Origin: an uncultured Eubacteriales bacterium
GTDB taxonomy: Bacteria; Bacillota; Clostridia; Oscillospirales; Acutalibacteraceae
Assembly (NCBI GenBank): GCA_934476025.1
Contig: CAKSNI010000025.1
Location: forward strand, 1 to 10,192
DNA length: 10,192 nt
Reading direction: 5' to 3'
Shown piece after piece: positions 4,884 through 10,192 of the stretch. A program made the position numbers and the translations under genes. The first letter of the stretch is position 1, and every line of letters starts with the position of its first letter. The notes under the pieces are model-generated. The model was given only the letters and a program-made list of their open reading frames with translations. It was not told the origin of the DNA and made no database searches.

Positions 4884-6260
4884 ATGCTCGAAACATCAAA
4901 TAAAACCAACCTGTTGGAACAAAAAAGCTACAAGTATTCTTTGCAGGATATTCCCGAGCCGAATCTGTACCGGGATATATACAATTATCAAGAAGTGCCG
5001 AAGGTTGCCTTCAACCATCGCCGGGTTCCGATGGGGATGCCGCCGGAAATCTGGATTACCGACACCTCTTTGCGGGACGGTCAGCAATCGGTTGACCCCT
5101 ACACCCCCGAACAGATTGTCCACCTGTATCAGCTGATGTCGAAACTGGGCGGTCCTTTCGGCATCATCCGGCAGACCGAGTTTTTTGTCTACAGTAAAAA
5201 AGACCGGGAAGCACTGGAAAAGTGCCAGGAACTGGGGCTGCGTTTTCCGGAAATCACCACCTGGATCCGGGCCAGCAAAGAAGATTTCAAACTGGTAAAG
5301 AATCTCGGAGTACGGGAAACCGGAATTTTGGTATCCTGCAGCGATTATCACATTTTTAAGAAATTGAAAATGACTCGCAAGCAGGCCATGGAACATTATC
5401 TGGAAGCCGTTTCCCTGGCTTTTGAAGCCGGTGTCATGCCGCGCTGCCATCTGGAAGATATCACCCGGGCCGATTTTTACGGATTTGTTGTTCCCTTTGT
5501 CAACGAACTGATGAAGATGTCCAAAGAGGCCGGCATTCCGGTGCGGATCCGCGCCTGTGATACCATGGGGTACGGGGTTCCCTATACCGAAGTTGCCCTG
5601 CCGAGAAGTGTACCGGGCATTATCTACGGATTGCAGCATTATTCCGATGTGCCGAGTGAAATGCTGGAATGGCACGGCCACAACGATTTCTACAAGGCGG
5701 TTTCCAACGCTTCAACCGCCTGGCTTTACGGGGCCTGTGCCGTCAACTGTTCCCTTCTCGGGATCGGCGAACGCACCGGGAACATTCCGCTGGAAGCCAT
5801 GGTTATGGAGTATGCTTCCCTGCGTGGTTCTCTCGACGGGATGGATCCGACGGTTATTACCGAAATTGCCGACTATTTCCGGCACGAAATCGGCTATCAA
5901 ATTCCGCCGATGACCCCCTTTGTCGGCAAGAACTTCAATGTAACCCGGGCCGGCATTCACGCTGACGGCCTGCTCAAAGACCCGGAAATCTACAATATTT
6001 TCGACACCGAGAAAATTCTCAACCGCCGGCCATCGGTTCTCTTGAGCAAAACTTCCGGTCTGGCCGGCATCGCCTACTGGATCAATGACAATTACGAGCT
6101 GACGGGAAGCGAGCAGGTTGACAAAAAAGATCCGGTTGTAATTCAGCTCAAGGAATGGATTGACACCGAATTTGAAGGCGGAAGACAAACTTCCCTTTCC
6201 ACCCACGAAATTGAGGAAAAAATCGAGCAATTTTCTCACGGGCGTTTTAAAAAACTGTAA
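4884..6260 (+). CDS. Isopropylmalate-synthase-family enzyme, probable Re-citrate synthase, 458 aa
   Basis: It likely condenses acetyl-CoA with oxaloacetate to citrate in the cytosol. ATG at 4884 is six bases after AAGGAGG; another ATG at 4880 is out of frame. Residues about 55-320 are the HMGL-like TIM barrel: ITDTSLRDGQQ (58-68) with R64 and D65, metal-binding EWHGHNDF (262-269), and GIGERTGN (293-300). FNVTRAGIHADG (351-362) starts the accessory part. LeuA normally has DGEQ, here DGQQ, and the LeuA leucine-binding C-terminal domain is missing. Overall pattern, including an N-terminal 'YSLQDIPEPNLYRDI' segment, matches clostridial proteins often annotated 2-isopropylmalate synthase and related to the Re-citrate synthase of Clostridium kluyveri. 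Aconitase and isocitrate dehydrogenase in the same operon decide for citrate. Homocitrate or isopropylmalate synthesis is less likely. Such enzymes are reported to be oxygen-sensitive. Confidence 0.85.
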   Translation: MLETSNKTNLLEQKSYKYSLQDIPEPNLYRDIYNYQEVPKVAFNHRRVPMGMPPEIWITDTSLRDGQQSVDPYTPEQIVHLYQLMSKLGGPFGIIRQTEFFVYSKKDREALEKCQELGLRFPEITTWIRASKEDFKLVKNLGVRETGILVSCSDYHIFKKLKMTRKQAMEHYLEAVSLAFEAGVMPRCHLEDITRADFYGFVVPFVNELMKMSKEAGIPVRIRACDTMGYGVPYTEVALPRSVPGIIYGLQHYSDVPSEMLEWHGHNDFYKAVSNASTAWLYGACAVNCSLLGIGERTGNIPLEAMVMEYASLRGSLDGMDPTVITEIADYFRHEIGYQIPPMTPFVGKNFNVTRAGIHADGLLKDPEIYNIFDTEKILNRRPSVLLSKTSGLAGIAYWINDNYELTGSEQVDKKDPVVIQLKEWIDTEFEGGRQTSLSTHEIEEKIEQFSHGRFKKL

Positions 6261-6277
6261 AAAGGAGGCCTGTTTTT

Positions 6278-6931
6278 ATGACAAACCGATTACTGGATCA
6301 CCGGACCGTTTCCCTTTCGGAACAGGTTTTTGACCGGTTGGAAACCGATATTCTCAGCGGCGTTTTTGCCCGGGGAGAAATCATCAACGAACTGAAACTT
6401 TCCGAACAGCTCGGGGTCAGCCGTACCCCGGTGCGGGAAGCGCTACACCGCCTTTTGCAGGAGCACCTGGTGGAAGATACCCAAAAGGGCCTGACCGTTC
6501 TGGGTATCACCAAGGAGGATGTCCGGGATATTTATCTGCTGCGGGAAAAAATTGAAGGGCTGGTCGCGGCCCGGGTGGCCGAAATTGCCACTCCGGACGA
6601 AATCCGTCAGCTGCGGGAAACCACCGATTTGCAGGAATTCTACCATCAGAAAAGCGATGCCGACCATATCCGGGAAATGGACACCAATTTTCACGAAATG
6701 ATTTACCGTTTTTCGGGAAGCACCGTCTTTTTCGACACCCTCTCACCTCTGCATCGCAAAGCGCAGAAATACCGGATGGTATCGGTTTCATCCAAAGCCC
6801 ATTCGGGAGAATCTCTGCAGGAACATCTGGCCATTCTGGAGGCCATTGCCGCCCACGACCCCGAAAAGGCTGCCCGGGAAATCACCCGGCACGCACACAA
6901 CGCCTATCTGCGGATAACCGAAGATATATAA
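6278..6931 (+). CDS. GntR-family regulator, FadR/FCD subfamily, 217 aa
   Basis: Transcription factor encoded inside the operon it probably controls. ATG at 6278 lies 17 bases after the synthase stop with AAGGAGG in between. Residues 12-75 form the GntR winged helix: LSEQVFDRLETDILSG, then KLSEQLGVSRTPVREALHRL (40-59), the classic recognition helix. Residues about 84-210 are an all-helical FCD sensor; D135 and H139 (MDTNFHE), H183 (EHLAILEA) and H205 (RHAHNAY) fit the Asp/His metal site of FCD proteins, where a carboxylate effector usually binds the metal. An organic acid of this pathway such as citrate or 2-oxoglutarate is a reasonable effector guess only. Its likely operator is the GTATAC pair at the operon promoter. 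Family sure; effector unknown. Confidence 0.94.
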   Translation: MTNRLLDHRTVSLSEQVFDRLETDILSGVFARGEIINELKLSEQLGVSRTPVREALHRLLQEHLVEDTQKGLTVLGITKEDVRDIYLLREKIEGLVAARVAEIATPDEIRQLRETTDLQEFYHQKSDADHIREMDTNFHEMIYRFSGSTVFFDTLSPLHRKAQKYRMVSVSSKAHSGESLQEHLAILEAIAAHDPEKAAREITRHAHNAYLRITEDI

Positions 6932-6951
6932 CGAGAAAGGATTGAGCAATT

Positions 6952-8883
6952 ATGGGATTGACCCTTGCCCAGAAAATCATCAAAGAACATCTGATCAGCG
7001 GGGATATGACCGTAGGAAGTGAAATTGCCCTGCGGATTGATCAGACGCTGACTCAGGACGCTACCGGAACCATGGCTTATTTGGAATTTGAAACCATGGG
7101 AATCGACCGGGTAAAAACCGAACGCAGCGTCGCCTACATTGATCACAACACCCTTCAATCCGGCTTTGAAAACGCCGACGACCATCGATTCATCCAGTCG
7201 GTTGCCAAAAAACACGGGATCTATTTTTCCCGTCCCGGAAACGGTATTTGCCACCAGGTTCATCTGGAGCGTTTCGGCATCCCCGGAAAAACCCTGATCG
7301 GTTCCGACAGCCATACGCCGACCGGCGGCGGAATCGGAATGCTGGCTTTCGGCGCCGGCGGTCTGGATGTTGCGGTGGCTATGGGCGGCGGCGCTTACTA
7401 TATCACCATGCCGAAAATGTTCAAGGTCAATCTGACCGGAAAACTACCGGATTTTGTTACCGCCAAGGATGTCAGCCTTCGTTTACTGCAGATTCTTTCG
7501 GTAAAAGGCGGCGTGGGTGCCATCATTGAATGGGGCGGCGAAGGAATTGCTTCCCTGAGCGTTCCGCAGCGTGCCACCATCACCAACATGGGCACCGAAC
7601 TGGGCGCAACCACTTCCCTGTTCCCCAGCGACGAAGTTACCCGTGCTTTTCTGCGCAAAGAGGGCAGAGAATCCGATTACCGTCCGCTTTTTTCCGATGC
7701 GGATGCCGTTTATGACCGCGTCATCGATCTGGATCTTTCCACCCTTTCTCCCATGATTGCCTGCCCGCACAGCCCGGACAATGTGGTTCCCGTTGAGAGC
7801 ATCGCCGGTACCAAAGTGGATCAGGTCTGCATCGGTTCCTGCACCAACTCCTCTCTGCAGGATCTTTTGACGGTGGCTGCCCTGCTGAAAGGAAAAACCG
7901 TTTCCGATTCGGTCAGCCTTTCGGTTTCGCCGGGGTCCAAACAGGTGCTGCGGATGCTGGCCGACTGCGGTGCCCTTTCGGATATTCTCGCCAGCGGTGC
8001 CCGGGTGCTGGAATGTGCCTGCGGCCCGTGCATCGGAATGGGATTTTCGCCCAATTCCGGCGGGGTTTCCCTCCGTACCTTTAACCGCAACTTTGAAGGC
8101 CGCAGCGGAACCAAAGACGCCCGGGTCTATCTGGTTTCCCCCGAAACAGCGGTAGCGGCGGCTCTCACCGGAGTGATTACCGATCCGCGTTCTCTCGGGG
8201 AAATGCCGGAAATCCGGATGCCCGATGCCTTTTTCATCGACGACAGCGCCATCATTCCCCCTGCCGTGTCGCAAGAAGCCGTCCATCTGCCGATTCTCCG
8301 CGGGCCGAACATCAAAGAATTTCCGAAGGCTCCGCCTCAAGAAGACCGACTGAAAGCCGAATTGGTTCTCAAAGTCGGTGATAATATCACCACCGACCAT
8401 ATCATGCCGGCCGGTTCCAAAATTCTTCCCTATCGTTCCAATATTCCCTATCTGTCCCGGTTCTGCTTTTCGGTCTGCGACCCGGAATTCCCCGAGCGGG
8501 CCAAAGCCGCCGGTCAGAGTATTGTTGTCGGCGGAATCAACTATGGGCAGGGTTCCTCCCGGGAACACGCCGCACTGGTTCCCCTTTATCTCGGCGTTCG
8601 CTGCGTCATTACCAAGAGTTTTGCGCGAATTCACATTGCCAATCTGATTAACGCCGGTATCATGCCGCTGACCTTTGAAAACCCGGACGATTACGATCGT
8701 TTAAATCAGGGAGATCTTCTTTCCCTTTCGGATATTTATGCCGGCATGGACAGCGGCCGGATCACCCTGACCGACGAAACCACCGGAGAGGCCATTCCGC
8801 TCTGCTGTTCTTTCACCGACCGTCAGAAAGCCATTCTCAAGGCCGGAAGTCTGCTGGCTTATACCAAACAAACCAATCAGTAA
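6952..8883 (+). CDS. Aconitate hydratase (single chain), 643 aa
   Basis: Iron-sulfur enzyme interconverting citrate and isocitrate through cis-aconitate. Start ATG 6952 is 20 bases after the regulator's stop, with a modest AAAGGA site. Domains 1-3 (to about 425) contain GSDSHTPTGGG (117-127), the [4Fe-4S] ligands C297 in IGSCTNS and C357/C360 in CACGPCIGMG. The swivel domain (about 470-643) has NITTDHIMPAG (478-488) and the catalytic YGQGSSREHAA (531-541). All key residues are present. It is shorter than AcnA or AcnB (850-900) and matches the compact, roughly 640-660-residue aconitases of anaerobes and Aquifex; LeuCD-type enzymes are normally two subunits. Homoaconitase activity cannot be excluded by sequence, but the neighbours favour citrate. 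Confidence 0.94.
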   Translation: MGLTLAQKIIKEHLISGDMTVGSEIALRIDQTLTQDATGTMAYLEFETMGIDRVKTERSVAYIDHNTLQSGFENADDHRFIQSVAKKHGIYFSRPGNGICHQVHLERFGIPGKTLIGSDSHTPTGGGIGMLAFGAGGLDVAVAMGGGAYYITMPKMFKVNLTGKLPDFVTAKDVSLRLLQILSVKGGVGAIIEWGGEGIASLSVPQRATITNMGTELGATTSLFPSDEVTRAFLRKEGRESDYRPLFSDADAVYDRVIDLDLSTLSPMIACPHSPDNVVPVESIAGTKVDQVCIGSCTNSSLQDLLTVAALLKGKTVSDSVSLSVSPGSKQVLRMLADCGALSDILASGARVLECACGPCIGMGFSPNSGGVSLRTFNRNFEGRSGTKDARVYLVSPETAVAAALTGVITDPRSLGEMPEIRMPDAFFIDDSAIIPPAVSQEAVHLPILRGPNIKEFPKAPPQEDRLKAELVLKVGDNITTDHIMPAGSKILPYRSNIPYLSRFCFSVCDPEFPERAKAAGQSIVVGGINYGQGSSREHAALVPLYLGVRCVITKSFARIHIANLINAGIMPLTFENPDDYDRLNQGDLLSLSDIYAGMDSGRITLTDETTGEAIPLCCSFTDRQKAILKAGSLLAYTKQTNQ

Positions 8884-8896
8884 AAGGAGAATTTCC

Positions 8897-10045
8897 GTGG
8901 AATCAATCAATCAACAAATTGAATCGGCCGTTTCCGCTTTCCGTACTTTATTGAACGAACAGCTTCAGCGCACCGAGCAAATGGAACACGAACCAAAGTC
9001 CCTTCGGCTTTGCGACAAAGAAACGCTGGTCATCGGCTTTTGCGCCGGCGACGGCATCGGGCCGATCCTCACCGAACAGGCCACCCGGGTCCTTTCGCAC
9101 CTGCTCGATAAAGAACTGAAAAGCGGCCGGGTTGTTCTCAAAGAAATCGAAGGATTAACACTGGAAAACCGCCTGGCCGAGCAGGCGGCTGTTCCTCCGG
9201 CCACTTTGGCTGAAATTAAGCAGTGCGATGTTCTGCTCAAAGGGCCGACCACCACCCCAAAAGGCGGCACGCTGGAAAGCGCCAATGTTGCTTTGCGTCG
9301 GGAACTGGATCTGTATGCCAATGTCCGCCCGGTTTGTGTTCCGCAGGAGGGCATTGACTGGATGTTCTACCGGGAAAATACCGAAGGAGAATATGTTTTG
9401 GGTTCCAAGGGGGTCGAAATTCCCGGAAAACTCGCCATGGATTTCAAGGTGACCACCGACTGCGGAACCCGCCGCATTGCCCGGGCCGCTTTTGAATACG
9501 CCAAGAATAACGGAAAAACCAATGTTGCCATTGTCACCAAGGCCAATATTATGAAAAAAACCGATGGAAAGTTCACCGCCATCTGTCATGAAGTTGCCGA
9601 AGAATACCCCGGCATTACCGCGGAAGACTGGTACATCGATATCATGACGGCCAATCTGGTCAATCCGTCTATCCGCAGCCGTTTTCAGGTTTTCGTGCTG
9701 CCAAATCTATACGGGGATATCATCACCGATGAAGCCGCGCAGATTCAAGGAGGCGTCGGCACCGCCGGCAGCGCCAATATCGGCGACCGGTATGCCATGT
9801 TTGAGGCCATTCACGGTTCCGCGCCCCGCATGATTGAAGAAGGGCTGGGAGATTATGCCAATCCGGCCAGCCTGTTAAAAGCTGCCGCCATGATGCTGCG
9901 GCACATCGGGTTCAACGAAAAAGCCGAACGCCTGGAATCCGCCATGGAGGCCGGGCTGCAAAACCCGTCGGTTCCCCAGGTTACCGGGGAGGCTTCCGGC
10001 GCCACCTGCCGGGAATATGCCGACTGGCTGATGAGCGTTTTATAA
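8897..10045 (+). CDS. Isocitrate dehydrogenase, isocitrate/isopropylmalate dehydrogenase family, 382 aa
   Basis: It oxidatively decarboxylates isocitrate to 2-oxoglutarate. The start is GTG at 8897, seven bases after AGGAG and 13 bases past the aconitase stop. Motifs: GDGIGP (51-56), KGPTTTP (115-121), ESANVALRRELDLYANVRPV (127-146) with S128, N130, R134 and R144 as in isocitrate-binding enzymes rather than isopropylmalate ones, YRENTEGEYVLG (158-169), catalytic K215 in TKANIMK, metal ligands D274 and D278 in LYGDIITDEAAQ, and the cofactor loop AIHGSAPRMIEEG (304-316). Residue R311 follows HGSAP where NAD enzymes usually carry Asp and E. coli IDH carries Lys, so NAD versus NADP use is undecided. 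A helical extension of about 43 residues precedes the first strand; I recall it in related clostridial proteins. Last gene of the operon. Confidence 0.92.
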   Translation: MESINQQIESAVSAFRTLLNEQLQRTEQMEHEPKSLRLCDKETLVIGFCAGDGIGPILTEQATRVLSHLLDKELKSGRVVLKEIEGLTLENRLAEQAAVPPATLAEIKQCDVLLKGPTTTPKGGTLESANVALRRELDLYANVRPVCVPQEGIDWMFYRENTEGEYVLGSKGVEIPGKLAMDFKVTTDCGTRRIARAAFEYAKNNGKTNVAIVTKANIMKKTDGKFTAICHEVAEEYPGITAEDWYIDIMTANLVNPSIRSRFQVFVLPNLYGDIITDEAAQIQGGVGTAGSANIGDRYAMFEAIHGSAPRMIEEGLGDYANPASLLKAAAMMLRHIGFNEKAERLESAMEAGLQNPSVPQVTGEASGATCREYADWLMSVL

Positions 10046-10084
10046 ACATAAAAGAGCAGAACCTCACAGTTGATCTAAATCTAA

Positions 10085-10117
10085 AACTCCGCTTCCGGGA
10101 ATTCCGGAGGCGGAGTT
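10085..10117 (+). other. GC-rich hairpin after the operon
   Basis: Fourteen bases (10085-10098) pair with 10104-10117 with one G-T wobble and a GAATT loop. No T run follows, so it is not a terminator alone. It may protect the transcript's 3' end or assist the terminator 11 bases further on. Confidence 0.6.
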
Positions 10118-10127
10118 CAGTCTGTCG

Positions 10128-10156
10128 AAAAAGTCCAGCAAAAGCTGGGCTTTTTT
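10128..10156 (+). terminator. Rho-independent terminator of the Re-citrate synthase operon
   Basis: AAAAAGTCCAGC (10128-10139) pairs with GCTGGGCTTTTT (10144-10155) around an AAAA loop, with one G-T wobble, and ends in six T (10151-10156). It lies about 80 bases after the dehydrogenase stop. Confidence 0.88.
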
Positions 10157-10165
10157 ACGTAAATA

Positions 10166-10174
10166 TGGTATAAT
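10166..10174 (+). promoter_or_regulatory. Extended -10 promoter of a downstream gene outside the window
   Basis: TGG followed directly by TATAAT (10169-10174) is a perfect extended -10 element. The region 17 bases upstream has no good -35 (it is the terminator tail), consistent with extended -10 promoters. No coding region is recognisable in the last 18 bases. Confidence 0.55.
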
Positions 10175-10192
10175 AGAAACGGTGATGAAAGT

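Noticed and set aside
4896..5681. Minus-strand frame opposite the citrate synthase gene
   Set aside because: It lies entirely under a clearly coding gene and has no ribosome binding site or recognisable motifs.
7483..8634. Long minus-strand frame (about 383 codons) opposite the aconitase gene
   Set aside because: The plus strand carries an intact aconitase with all catalytic motifs; the antisense frame is a by-product of its codon use.

Overview
The window looks like a chromosomal segment from an anaerobic Firmicute of the class Clostridia, probably an Oscillospirales/Ruminococcaceae-type gut or sludge bacterium. This is an inference from three things: AGGAGG-type ribosome binding sites with TTGACA/TATAAT-like promoters, the gene families present (citrate synthase of the isopropylmalate-synthase type, a DUF6472-like small protein, a DUF554 start, a collagen-like surface protein), and balanced base composition.

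Left part (1-3554) is an accessory and partly decaying region. It holds the C-terminal half of a broken LysE/ArgO-type exporter (minus strand), then an intact minus-strand pair: a TetR-family regulator followed by a membrane-anchored collagen-like protein built of Gly-X-Y triplets, three short 'QWxY' modules, a 'GxWWIG' module and a C1q/BclA-like C-terminal domain. On the plus strand lies a chain of remnants: the tail of an unidentified gene whose stop overlaps the start of a truncated DUF554 gene, followed by a SAM-methyltransferase gene that has lost its middle in frame and carries a premature stop. A bidirectional terminator closes this block.

Middle (3553-4671): a minus-strand class II fructose-bisphosphate aldolase gene with a good promoter, and three bases after it a 62-codon four-cysteine small protein of the DUF6472 type.

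Right part (4793-10156) is one plus-strand operon of four tightly spaced genes: an isopropylmalate-synthase-family enzyme best explained as Re-citrate synthase, a GntR/FCD regulator, a single-chain aconitase and an isocitrate dehydrogenase. Together they make the oxidative branch of an incomplete TCA cycle, oxaloacetate + acetyl-CoA to citrate to isocitrate to 2-oxoglutarate, which would supply glutamate. Two touching GTATAC-centred palindromes overlap the operon's -10 box and are a natural operator for the regulator encoded inside the operon. The operon ends in two hairpins, the second a clear terminator, followed by an extended -10 promoter for a gene beyond the window.

I see no CRISPR array, insertion sequence, tRNA or rRNA. 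No clearly unprecedented system is evident. The points most worth checking are the self-regulated Re-citrate synthase operon, the modular collagen-like protein and the cluster of gene remnants.
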